DNA from: an uncultured Saprospiraceae bacterium
GTDB lineage: Bacteria; Bacteroidota; Bacteroidia; Chitinophagales; Saprospiraceae
Direction: 5' to 3'
DNA: 11,897 nt
Assembly (NCBI GenBank): GCA_938044055.1
Contig: CALIQO010000256.1
Coordinates: forward strand, 1 to 11,897
Part shown: piece by piece, positions 6,157-11,897 of the stretch
Numbering within the stretch: the first letter of the stretch is position 1
Layout of the letters: each line of letters begins with the position of its first letter
Program-made: the position numbers and the translations under genes
The notes under the pieces: generated by a model
Told to the model about the DNA's origin: nothing
Seen by the model: the letters and a program-made list of their open reading frames with translations, nothing else
Database searches by the model: none

Positions 6157-8283
6157 TTATGCTTTGTAGTAACTTTCTATTACAGGTTTGTTAGGTTGAG
6201 CACTCAACGATCTATAGTTGAGAACTGAGTCATAGAATGTTCTGGCTTTCGCCAAATATTCTGTTGCGAATGCCTGACTGGGTTTTTTCTTTTTCATCTC
6301 TAATACTTCTTCCGTGAAAGCGCCATCATAGGTTATCAATCCTTTTTCAATTATGTTTTCTTGAAAATCATTTAAGATTTTAATGTGGGTATTGCACTTA
6401 ATATCTTCACCTAGTAGGACAGCTTTGGCACTAATTACAAAGGCACTGTACGTATGATAGATTGCATCGTTGTAAGCTTTTCTTTCAACCGATTTACTTG
6501 CCCAGTCTAGTTTCTGTTCCGCATCTTTCAGAATGGTTCCTACAACATCTAGAATTACTCCTGCGCATTCTCCGACTCCGATGGCCTGGTTGTATAGGTG
6601 TTCTTGGCCCCAGTCCATAAAATCCTCTTTCTCGATTCCGGTCACGTCAGCCAGTGGTTTTAATACGGCATAGAAATACCGCTTTCCTTGTCTTTTACAA
6701 TAGTGAATATATTCTTCACCCAGATTTCTGTTTTCTTCATAATCCTGAAGTAGTGCATTGACAGCTGTCGGAATTCTTTTCGTAGGCAACTTAATTACTT
6801 TGTCCCCCATATGTCCGAGGCCATCGCTGTCGATACCTCCGCCGACGACTACTTGCATCGCTGGGATGACACCATCGGCATGCTTGATGGAACTTCCGTG
6901 AAAACCTATGCCCGATGCCATGTGTTGTCCACAAGCATTCATGCAACCACTTATCTTGATATCGATCCCTTTCTCCATAAGTAAGGAAGGGTGTTCTTTT
7001 CTCAATCTTTCTTCTAGAGTGACAGCTAATCCTGTACTATTCGTCACGCCTAGATTACAAGTATCAGTTCCGGGGCAAGCTGTTATATCTGCTATGGTAT
7101 CGTAACCATAATCTGCTAGATTGATGGCTTGTAGATCTATGAATAGAGCTTTTAAGTTTTCCGGTTTCACGAAGCGGAGGAGGAGGTTTTGGTTGATGGT
7201 AATCCGTACATCATCGGCAGCGTATTTTTTAATTACAACAGCCAACTTGCGAGCAGTATCAGCATGTATATCTCCGAGTCTTACCTTGACATAAACACCT
7301 CGATAGGCGCTCTGCTTCTGAGTGAATGTATTGGTAAGAACCCATTTGGCGAAAGCAACATCATCAACCTTATCATCTTCTACTGGATATATATCTTCAG
7401 GAATTTCTGGTAATTTATCTTCTACAATTATCGGGATAGATTGCTTTTCAAGAGAAGATAATTCTTCCTGTACCAAGCTCATCCATTTTTCGAGACCCAT
7501 ATCCTTAAGCAAGAATTTCATCCTTGCTTTCTGTCTTTTCTCCCTTTCTCCATATCGATCGAAAACCCTTAAACTTGCTTCAATAAACGGAATCACTTCA
7601 TCCGCTGGAATAAAATCGAATGCTTCTTGCGCGGGAATTGCTAGGGCTCCTAGACCGCCGCCGACTACAAACTTAAATCCACGTACCCCATCTCTTATTT
7701 CTGGAGTAAGGCCGAAGTCACTGAAGTAGGTGTATGCCGTATCCTTGCTACTTGATGAAAAAGCTGGTTTTATTTTTCTGCCCATCTCTTGACAGATGGG
7801 ATTTCTTAAAAAGTAATTGAAGACAGCATCCACATATGGCGTTACATCGAATGCTTCATCTGGGTCAATACCAGCAGCAGGACTTGCGGTTATGTTTCTT
7901 ACTGTATTTCCACAGGCTTCTCTAGCGGTCATTCCTATTTCTGATAACTGTGCCCACACTTCTGGAGAGTCATCCAGCTTGACATAATGAAGCTGGATAT
8001 TCTGTCGTGTCGTCAAGTGAAGATTACCAGTAGCAAAAGCATCTGATATATCAGCTACTCCTGCTAACTGGGATGCAGTGATCTTGCCAGAAGGAATTTT
8101 CAATCGGAACATCTGCACGCCTAACTGTCGCTGACCATAGACTCCTCGGGTGAGTCTGTAGAGTTTGAATTTTTCTTCATCTTCCTGGCCGGTCTTGAAT
8201 CCTTTGATCCGAGATTGAAGTTCGAGTATGTCGATCCGATCTTCTTCCTTGATGTTTCTTTCTGTTAATTGCAAGTCCTGCAT
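6157..8283 (-). CDS. Ferredoxin-type sulfite reductase with C-terminal HEPN domain
   Basis: Six-electron reduction of sulfite to sulfide with siroheme coupled to a 4Fe-4S cluster. Two nitrite/sulfite reductase repeats are visible: residues about 45-270 with LTTRQNIQLH (90-99) and GNTVRN (125-130) for siroheme and substrate contact, and about 310-545 with the cluster/siroheme ligands Cys403-x5-Cys409 (ACPGTDTC) and Cys447-x3-Cys451 (GCMNACGQH). After about residue 575 follows an extra all-helical region (AIYHTYSAFVISAKAVLLG, then NTHIKILNDF) that resembles a HEPN domain; the RNase motif R-x4-6-H of toxin HEPNs is not seen. This domain explains the length of 708 residues against about 550 for plain ferredoxin reductases. 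Nitrite as substrate is possible from the fold, but cysH, siroheme genes and the cysteine-codon leader favour sulfite. First large gene of the operon; ATG at 8283. Confidence 0.92.
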   Translation of the reverse strand: MQDLQLTERNIKEEDRIDILELQSRIKGFKTGQEDEEKFKLYRLTRGVYGQRQLGVQMFRLKIPSGKITASQLAGVADISDAFATGNLHLTTRQNIQLHYVKLDDSPEVWAQLSEIGMTAREACGNTVRNITASPAAGIDPDEAFDVTPYVDAVFNYFLRNPICQEMGRKIKPAFSSSSKDTAYTYFSDFGLTPEIRDGVRGFKFVVGGGLGALAIPAQEAFDFIPADEVIPFIEASLRVFDRYGEREKRQKARMKFLLKDMGLEKWMSLVQEELSSLEKQSIPIIVEDKLPEIPEDIYPVEDDKVDDVAFAKWVLTNTFTQKQSAYRGVYVKVRLGDIHADTARKLAVVIKKYAADDVRITINQNLLLRFVKPENLKALFIDLQAINLADYGYDTIADITACPGTDTCNLGVTNSTGLAVTLEERLRKEHPSLLMEKGIDIKISGCMNACGQHMASGIGFHGSSIKHADGVIPAMQVVVGGGIDSDGLGHMGDKVIKLPTKRIPTAVNALLQDYEENRNLGEEYIHYCKRQGKRYFYAVLKPLADVTGIEKEDFMDWGQEHLYNQAIGVGECAGVILDVVGTILKDAEQKLDWASKSVERKAYNDAIYHTYSAFVISAKAVLLGEDIKCNTHIKILNDFQENIIEKGLITYDGAFTEEVLEMKKKKPSQAFATEYLAKARTFYDSVLNYRSLSAQPNKPVIESYYKA

Positions 8284-8350
8284 TTTCTTGATTTTGATAT
8301 TGAAGTGGTTTGTATTTACACTTCTATGAATAAAGAAATTTTAATTCTAA

Positions 8351-8391
8351 TGAATAAAAAAGCCTTCTGAAAACGAATTCTCAGAAGGCTT
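8351..8391 (-). terminator. Intrinsic terminator/attenuator 2 before the sulfite reductase gene
   Basis: Read on the minus strand, AAGCCTTCTGA (8391-8381) pairs perfectly with TCAGAAGGCTT (8370-8360), an 11-bp stem with a 10-base loop, followed at once by a T-tract (8361-8356) and ATTCATT. It lies 25 bases after the stop codon of the second Cys-rich leader peptide and 67 bases before the sulfite reductase start, so it can only serve to stop transcription before the operon. A competing pairing exists: GATGGCTT (8447-8440, inside the leader ORF just after the Cys codons) with AAGCCTTC (8391-8384), seven pairs and one T.T mismatch. Confidence 0.9.
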
Positions 8392-8416
8392 CACTATTTA
8401 TAATTATATAACTAGG

Positions 8417-8518
8417 TCAACTTATGAGAACAGCACGATAAGCCATCATACAGCAGCAACAACAGCAAGAAGTGCTTGTCATTGTAGTGTTAATAAATAT
8501 GCTTTTCGCGTTTTTCAT
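8417..8518 (-). CDS. Cysteine leader peptide 2 (six consecutive Cys codons)
   Basis: A 33-codon ORF on the minus strand: MKNAKSIFINTTMTSTS, then six Cys, then MMAYRAVLIS and TGA. The Cys codons are at 8467-8450 (TGC TGT TGT TGC TGC TGT). An inner ATG at 8482 would give a 21-residue form; the outer start is preferred because the reading frame and the MK...KSI opening resemble leader peptide 1. It lies 23 bases after terminator 1, leaving hardly any room for its own promoter, and is followed 25 bases later by terminator 2. By analogy with amino-acid leader peptides (trp, his) and with polycysteine uORFs reported in mycobacteria, ribosome stalling at these codons when charged tRNA-Cys is scarce would let RNA polymerase pass the terminator. 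Expression is inferred, not shown. Confidence 0.85.
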   Translation of the reverse strand: MKNAKSIFINTTMTSTSCCCCCCMMAYRAVLIS

Positions 8519-8540
8519 AAATTGTAACTCAACCTGTTAA

Positions 8541-8578
8541 AATTAAAAAAGGTCTTTCCAGAATGACCGGAAAGACCT
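8541..8578 (-). terminator. Intrinsic terminator/attenuator 1 between the two leader peptides
   Basis: On the minus strand AGGTCTTTCC (8578-8569) pairs with GGAAAGACCT (8559-8550), a perfect 10-bp stem with a 9-base loop, followed directly by TTTTTT (8550-8545; the first T also closes the stem) and AATTTT. It follows leader peptide 1 by 28 bases. In between is an AU-only 8-bp hairpin (8580-8587 with 8593-8600). No convincing antiterminator within the leader 1 ORF was found; TTAGGTCT of the terminator arm could pair with AGATCTAA far upstream (8700-8693). Confidence 0.9.
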
Positions 8579-8606
8579 AATATATTTTATAGAAATATAT
8601 ACGTAT

Positions 8607-8669
8607 TTACCGCGTCGTAGAAGTTCTACAACAACAGCAACACATCATATTTCTTTTTATGCTTTTCAT
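8607..8669 (-). CDS. Cysteine leader peptide 1 (five consecutive Cys codons)
   Basis: A 20-codon ORF on the minus strand encoding MKSIKRNMMCCCCCRTSTTR, stop TAA at 8609-8607. The Cys codons (TGT TGC TGT TGT TGT) are at 8642-8628. Directly after them the RNA has the dyad GTAGAACTTCTAC (8629-8617), which could act as a pause hairpin. The ORF is followed by an intrinsic terminator 28 bases downstream, then by a second unit of the same design. The ten bases GAAAAGCATA at its start recur in leader 2 (8508-8499), evidence that one unit arose from the other. Five cysteines in a row in 20 residues, upstream of a cysteine-sulfur operon, are very unlikely by chance. It is a leader of the attenuation type; alternative starts at the two inner ATGs (8648, 8645) cannot be excluded. 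Confidence 0.85.
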   Translation of the reverse strand: MKSIKRNMMCCCCCRTSTTR

Positions 8670-8705
8670 TTCTGACACAATTTTAAATATATTTAGATCT
8701 ATTCA

Positions 8706-8713
8706 CAAAGGAA
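8706..8713 (-). promoter_or_regulatory. Candidate -7 box for the sulfur operon leader
   Basis: On the minus strand TTCCTTTG (8713-8706) matches the Bacteroidota -7 consensus TAnnTTTG except for the second base. A transcript would start near 8699, some 30 bases before leader peptide 1. A good -33 TTG is not found at the right distance (only GTTAAAG near 8739-8733), so this is a weak call; the promoter must nevertheless lie between 8670 and the divergent ATPase gene at 8754 or inside it. Confidence 0.25.
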
Positions 8714-8753
8714 TACTGAAAATATTTTTTCTCTTTAACTGAATTATAACAAT

Positions 8754-10310
8754 ATGCTTGCCAAAACTTATGCTGCTGCTGTTCATGGTGTCGAGGCAAC
8801 GACAATTACGGTTGAGGTCAATGCCGGTGGCAATGTCCAGACTGGGAAAAACTTCTTTCACCTCGTAGGTCTACCTGATAGTGCTGTGAAGGAAGGCTTT
8901 CAGCGAGTAGAAGCTGCTATTAAGAATATAGGATTTAAGATGTTGCGCCTCAAGCTTGTAATCAATCTTGCTCCAGCCGATATCAGAAAAGAAGGGGCTG
9001 CCTATGACTTGCCGATTGCGCTGGGCATACTTGCAAGCACCGGACAGATCGATAGTGAGAAGATGGAATCCTACATGATGATGGGAGAGCTTGCACTCAA
9101 CGGAGACTTGCGCCCGATTAAGGGGGCGCTACCGATTGCCATACAAGCGAGGAAAGAAAAGTTTAAAGGAATTCTTGTGCCTAAGGAGAATGCAAGGGAA
9201 GCAGCTATTGTCAATGATCTACCTGTATATCCCATCCAGCATCTTACCGAGGCTGTAGAATTTATGAACGGAACACTCGACTTGCAACCCATGCAGTATG
9301 ACACCAGAGATGAATTCGTCGAGACTGGGAATAAGTACAGTGCAGATTTTTCAGATGTTAAAGGACAGGAGAATATAAAGCGTGCTCTTGAGATTTCTGC
9401 AGCTGGGGGACACAACTTGATACTTATAGGACCTCCTGGTGCTGGAAAAACCATGCTTGCCAGAAGATTGCCTACCATTCTTCCACCGCTCAACCTACAC
9501 GAAGCACTTGATACAACGAAGATCCATTCTGTTGCAGGTATGCTCGATTCAGGTTCTTCCTTGGTTACAGAGCGACCTTTTCGATCGCCACACCACACCA
9601 TAAGTGATGTCGCACTTGTAGGCGGCGGCTCTAATCCGAATCCTGGTGAAATATCTCTTGCGCACAATGGAGTCCTCTTCCTAGATGAGTTGCCAGAATT
9701 TAAGCGCTCAGTGTTAGAAGTTTTAAGGCAACCGATGGAAGAAAGAAAGGTTACCATCTCGCGAGCTAGAATCTCCGTGGATTATCCAGCTTCGTTTATG
9801 TTGGTTGCTTCTATGAATCCATGCCCTTGTGGTTTTTACAACCATACTGATAAAGAGTGTGTCTGCGGTCCAGGAATAGTAAAAAAATACCTCAATAAAA
9901 TCTCTGGTCCACTACTCGATAGAATCGATCTCCATGTAGAAGTAACTCCTGTGTCTTATGACGAACTCTCTTCTAGAGAATTTAAATCTGAAAGGAGTGA
10001 AGAAATTGTCAAGCGCGTTATTGTAGCAAGAGAAATCCAGGATGCCAGGTTTAAAGAAGTAAAAGACATCTACAGCAATGCACATATGACCAGTCGGATG
10101 GTCCGGGAGATCTGTGAAATAGATAAGCAAGGTACCATCTTGCTGAAGACAGCAATGGAGCGCCTGCAATTGTCTGCACGTGCCTATGACCGTATTCTTA
10201 AAGTAGCTCGGACAGTGGCTGATCTTGCGGGAAGCGAATCCATTAAAATGGAACATCTGGCTGAAGCAATTAATTATCGGAGTCTTGATAGAGAAGGGTG
10301 GGCAGGATAA
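8754..10310 (+). CDS. comM: YifB/ComM-family AAA+ ATPase (Mg-chelatase-like)
   Basis: Cytoplasmic AAA+ ATPase of the YifB family. Characterised ComM proteins are hexameric helicases that help branch migration when foreign DNA is integrated during natural transformation, though the gene also occurs in bacteria not known to be competent. Residues 1-180 form the N-terminal ChlI-like/Lon-protease-like domain (HLVGLPDSAVKE at 36-47). The ATPase core follows: Walker A GPPGAGKT at 226-233, Walker B GVLFLDELPEF at 306-316, the PFRSPHHT segment at 275-282 and the cysteine set NPCPCG (355-360) with CVC (369-371), a possible metal knuckle. The C-terminal helical lid has SARAYDRILKVARTVADL (474-491). Length 518 is normal and the gene looks intact. 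It is divergent from the sulfur operon leader, with no functional link apparent. Confidence 0.93.
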   Translation: MLAKTYAAAVHGVEATTITVEVNAGGNVQTGKNFFHLVGLPDSAVKEGFQRVEAAIKNIGFKMLRLKLVINLAPADIRKEGAAYDLPIALGILASTGQIDSEKMESYMMMGELALNGDLRPIKGALPIAIQARKEKFKGILVPKENAREAAIVNDLPVYPIQHLTEAVEFMNGTLDLQPMQYDTRDEFVETGNKYSADFSDVKGQENIKRALEISAAGGHNLILIGPPGAGKTMLARRLPTILPPLNLHEALDTTKIHSVAGMLDSGSSLVTERPFRSPHHTISDVALVGGGSNPNPGEISLAHNGVLFLDELPEFKRSVLEVLRQPMEERKVTISRARISVDYPASFMLVASMNPCPCGFYNHTDKECVCGPGIVKKYLNKISGPLLDRIDLHVEVTPVSYDELSSREFKSERSEEIVKRVIVAREIQDARFKEVKDIYSNAHMTSRMVREICEIDKQGTILLKTAMERLQLSARAYDRILKVARTVADLAGSESIKMEHLAEAINYRSLDREGWAG

Positions 10311-10354
10311 GTTAATCCATAATGGATGTATCTTACTTATTTACTTTTGACTTA

Positions 10355-10390
10355 GTTACTGCTGGGTAACGCTTGCGTAATTTTTTATTT
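10355..10390 (+). terminator. Possible terminator after the ATPase gene
   Basis: GTTAC (10355-10359) pairs with GTAAC (10366-10370), and ACGC-TT-GCGT (10369-10378) forms a second small stem; AATTTTTTATTTT follows from 10379. Both stems are short, but the T-tract sits right behind them, 70 bases after the ATPase stop codon. Confidence 0.35.
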
Positions 10391-10612
10391 TCCCGATTCT
10401 ATAATCTTCCCAAGATTGACTTATCTATATTTCATTAAAAATGTAGGCACTCGTTTGCATGATAAAATATGAACAGGAGTATCCATAATCTGATTTACAA
10501 CTATTAATCAAATCGTTTATGGATAGTTACTTGCAGAATAGTTTCTGAGAAAAATATACACCTGCACACCACAAGAGAGAAGTGATGCATCTTAAAAATA
10601 TTGTAGAAATAC

Positions 10613-10643
10613 TTGTACAAACGAAGAAAACATTCTACATTTG
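10613..10643 (+). promoter_or_regulatory. Bacteroidota-type promoter of the repressor/M56 operon
   Basis: A -33 TTG at 10613-10615 and TACATTTG at 10636-10643, a full match to the TAnnTTTG -7 box, are separated by 20 bases, the usual Bacteroidota spacing. Transcription would start near 10650, giving an 18-base leader before the ATG at 10668. The -33 element is itself within the palindrome TTGTACAA (10613-10620). Confidence 0.7.
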
Positions 10644-10649
10644 TAGAAT
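10632..10649. promoter_or_regulatory. BlaI/MecI-type operator over the -7 box
   Basis: ATTCTACA-TT-TGTAGAAT is a perfect 18-base inverted repeat with the TACA-nn-TGTA core known from BlaI and MecI operators. It covers the -7 box, so a bound dimer would block RNA polymerase. Upstream, TTGTAGAAA (10601-10609) repeats a half-site and TTGTACAA (10613-10620) carries another TGTACA core, a likely second site. Confidence 0.75.
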
Positions 10650-10667
10650 ACAATTAATATAACACCT

Positions 10668-11039
10668 ATGCAGTTAAAGTTATCGCCGGCAGAAGAACAA
10701 TTGATGGAAATCATCTGGAGTAAGAAAAGGATTTTTATGAAGGAAATCCTTCTGTCTTATCCTGAGCCTAAGCCTGCGGCCTCTACAGTCGCAACCTTAT
10801 TGAAAAGAATTCAAGTAAAAGGATATGTTGATTTTAAGTTGTATGGTAATTCACGAGAATACTTTCCTTTAATCAAGAAGAATAAATACTTCAAGGGAAA
10901 AATGAAGGAAATGGTTAATAATTTTTTCGGGGGCAGCGATGTTGCTTTTGCTTCTTTTTTCGCAGAAGAAAGCAAGATGAACAAGCAAGAACTAGAAGAT
11001 TTAAAAGCCCTTATTGAGCGCAAAATAAGAGATAAGTAA
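10668..11039 (+). CDS. BlaI/MecI/CopY-family transcriptional repressor
   Basis: Dimeric winged-helix repressor, 123 residues, the usual size. The N-terminal domain starts LSPAEEQLMEIIW (5-17), a hallmark of the family, and the DNA-contact region KPAASTVATLLKRIQVKGYVD spans about 35-55, with the wing KLYGNSREYFPLI after it. The C-terminal helices (about 75-120) would form the dimer that is cut or released on signal. In BlaI and MecI systems the partner M56 membrane peptidase senses the inducer and leads to cleavage of the repressor. Here that partner gene follows after one base. The operator on its own promoter implies autorepression. The inducer and the other target genes are unknown; no beta-lactamase or copper ATPase gene lies in the window. 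Confidence 0.93.
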   Translation: MQLKLSPAEEQLMEIIWSKKRIFMKEILLSYPEPKPAASTVATLLKRIQVKGYVDFKLYGNSREYFPLIKKNKYFKGKMKEMVNNFFGGSDVAFASFFAEESKMNKQELEDLKALIERKIRDK

Positions 11040-11040
11040 G

Positions 11041-11897
11041 ATGGAGCTGATTATAAAAGCAATAGGTATCCAGATTTTATTCTGGTGTGTATATAAAGGA
11101 GTCTTATCGAAGTATACCTCCTTTAATTTTAATAGAGGTTTCTTACTCACAGGCTTACTGGCTATGATGTTGGTTCCATGGATAGAAATTCCCATCCTTA
11201 GCTATATAGAGTATGTCCCTATCGCAGATTTCTATTTTTCTCCTTCTGAAGAACCAGTATCAAATAATGAAAACAACTTTTTCACCCTCTTTAATATATA
11301 TGTAGTTGCACTATTCTTTCTTTCTACCTTATTCATATATAAGGTTATAAGAATTCTAAAACTGAAAAACGATCCCATAGGAGTTTCTCCATATGGCTAT
11401 AAGATTTTCAGATTACCGATAGGCTTCGTTCCTTTTTCTTTCTGGCCATCAATATACCTTTCAGACATAGGTGACACCTATGAAGAAGATAAAGACTTGA
11501 TTATCCAGCATGAAGAAATTCACTTGCGACAGTTCCATACTATAGATGTTATCATTGGCGAGCTGGTTGCTGTCGTCTTATGGTTTTCTCCACTTTCAAG
11601 AATGTATATTAAGTGCATAAAAAACAACCACGAATTTATAGTTGATGATATAATTGTCAGTGACACAAATATAAAAGAAAAGTATCTCAGGCTTCTCTTC
11701 AAGCAATGGAGCACTCCATCTCCGGCTATGGTTTCAAGAATTGATTATTCCACCATTAAAAATAGAATTATGATTATGAATCTAAAGAATAGAGTTCTTT
11801 CCTGGACGATGTCATTCTGTATTGCAGCAGGAGTCAGTCTTCCACTAGTACTCATGTCTTTTACTTCCGAGAAGGTATATGTGCCAGCTTATGAAGA
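11041..11897 (+). CDS. M56-family (BlaR1-like) membrane metallopeptidase, 3' part missing
   Basis: The reading frame from ATG 11041 stays open to the window edge (285 codons), so the gene is cut, not broken. It encodes a membrane protein with hydrophobic segments near residues 4-18, 33-50, 81-103, 167-185 and 254-274. The zinc motif HEEIH (157-161) fits HExxH, and HEFIVDD (197-203) supplies the usual third ligand, Glu198. This is the M56 peptidase domain of BlaR1/MecR1 sensors. Bacteroidota members often carry varied extracytoplasmic C-terminal domains, for example TonB-type or sensor regions; which one is present here cannot be told. It starts one base after the stop of the repressor gene and is surely co-transcribed. 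Role inferred: sensing an envelope signal and inactivating the repressor. Confidence 0.9.
   Translation, partial: MELIIKAIGIQILFWCVYKGVLSKYTSFNFNRGFLLTGLLAMMLVPWIEIPILSYIEYVPIADFYFSPSEEPVSNNENNFFTLFNIYVVALFFLSTLFIYKVIRILKLKNDPIGVSPYGYKIFRLPIGFVPFSFWPSIYLSDIGDTYEEDKDLIIQHEEIHLRQFHTIDVIIGELVAVVLWFSPLSRMYIKCIKNNHEFIVDDIIVSDTNIKEKYLRLLFKQWSTPSPAMVSRIDYSTIKNRIMIMNLKNRVLSWTMSFCIAAGVSLPLVLMSFTSEKVYVPAYE

Larger units (their letters stand above)
10311..10667. other. 357-base intergenic region
   Basis: Lies between the ATPase gene and the BlaI-type gene. It starts with a possible terminator and ends with the promoter/operator of the repressor gene, both listed separately. The middle (about 10395-10600) is AT-rich and shows no ORF, RNA gene or strong repeat that I can support. 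Confidence 0.7.

Noticed and set aside
6157..6560. HEPN tail as a toxin of a toxin-antitoxin or defence system
   Set aside because: It is part of one continuous frame with the reductase, the R-x4-6-H RNase motif is not seen and there is no nucleotidyltransferase partner nearby.
7322..7729. Plus-strand ORF of 135 codons inside the sulfite reductase gene, and similar opposite-strand ORFs in other genes
   Set aside because: They lie wholly within well-recognised genes and their products resemble no family; they are shadows of the real coding frame.
6157..8283. Nitrite reductase role
   Set aside because: The fold allows it, but there are no nitrate or nitrite transport or reductase genes, while APS reductase, siroheme genes and Cys leader peptides share the operon.
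8450..8467. CAG/CAA trinucleotide microsatellite (and 8628-8642)
   Set aside because: The repeats are short and mixed, stay in one reading frame within ORFs that start with ATG and end just before terminators, so the Cys-codon reading explains them better than repeat slippage.
8417..8669. Poly-Cys mini-ORFs as bacteriocin, toxin or metallothionein-like peptides
   Set aside because: Each is followed directly by an intrinsic terminator and the whole set lies just before cysteine-sulfur genes; the consecutive Cys codons without spacing do not fit metal-binding or lanthipeptide patterns, and no processing or export genes are near.
9071..9757. Minus-strand ORF of 228 codons inside the ATPase gene
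   Set aside because: It lies opposite the Walker A and B region of a clear AAA+ ATPase and has a low-complexity, Ser/Pro-rich composition typical of antisense frames.
8754..10310. Magnesium chelatase for chlorophyll synthesis
   Set aside because: The domain order and the CPCG and SARAYDRIL segments are those of YifB/ComM; no chlorophyll genes are present.

Overview
The window looks like a chromosomal segment of a member of the Bacteroidota. Grounds: AT-rich DNA, a perfect Bacteroidota-type promoter (TTG, 20 bases, TAnnTTTG) before a BlaI-type gene, few clear Shine-Dalgarno sequences, and familiar Bacteroidota protein forms such as a sulfite reductase with a C-terminal HEPN domain. The genus cannot be told from the sequence. 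No mobile elements, CRISPR arrays, tRNA or rRNA genes were seen.

Left part (1-2690): a secreted single-cysteine DsrE-family protein on the minus strand, and, divergently, a probable S41-type peptidase lipoprotein on the plus strand. Neither has an obvious tie to the next region.

Centre (2691-8753, minus strand): a compact sulfur-assimilation operon. Order of transcription: siroheme/4Fe-4S sulfite reductase fused to HEPN, uroporphyrinogen-III C-methyltransferase (cobA), precorrin-2 dehydrogenase/ferrochelatase, APS reductase (cysH), ferredoxin-NADP reductase and a 2Fe-2S ferredoxin. Together they would reduce APS to sulfite and sulfite to sulfide, make the siroheme cofactor, and carry electrons from NADPH to the reductase. 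ATP sulfurylase is not in the window.

The most notable find is in the 470-base leader of this operon (8284-8753). It contains two tiny minus-strand ORFs too short for ordinary gene calling: a 20-codon peptide with five consecutive Cys codons, and a 33-codon peptide with six consecutive Cys codons. Each is followed at once by a strong intrinsic terminator hairpin with a U-tract. This has the layout of two transcription attenuators in series that sense cysteine supply (charged tRNA-Cys) and control the pathway that makes cysteine's sulfur. The two peptides share a 10-base stretch, which suggests duplication of one module.

Right part (8754-11897, plus strand): a YifB/ComM-family AAA+ ATPase gene, a 357-base gap, then a BlaI/MecI-family repressor gene and a partial M56 (BlaR1-like) membrane metallopeptidase gene cut off by the window edge. 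The repressor promoter's -7 box lies inside a perfect 18-base dyad with the BlaI half-site spacing TACA-nn-TGTA, pointing to autorepression relieved by the M56 sensor. No beta-lactamase gene is visible.
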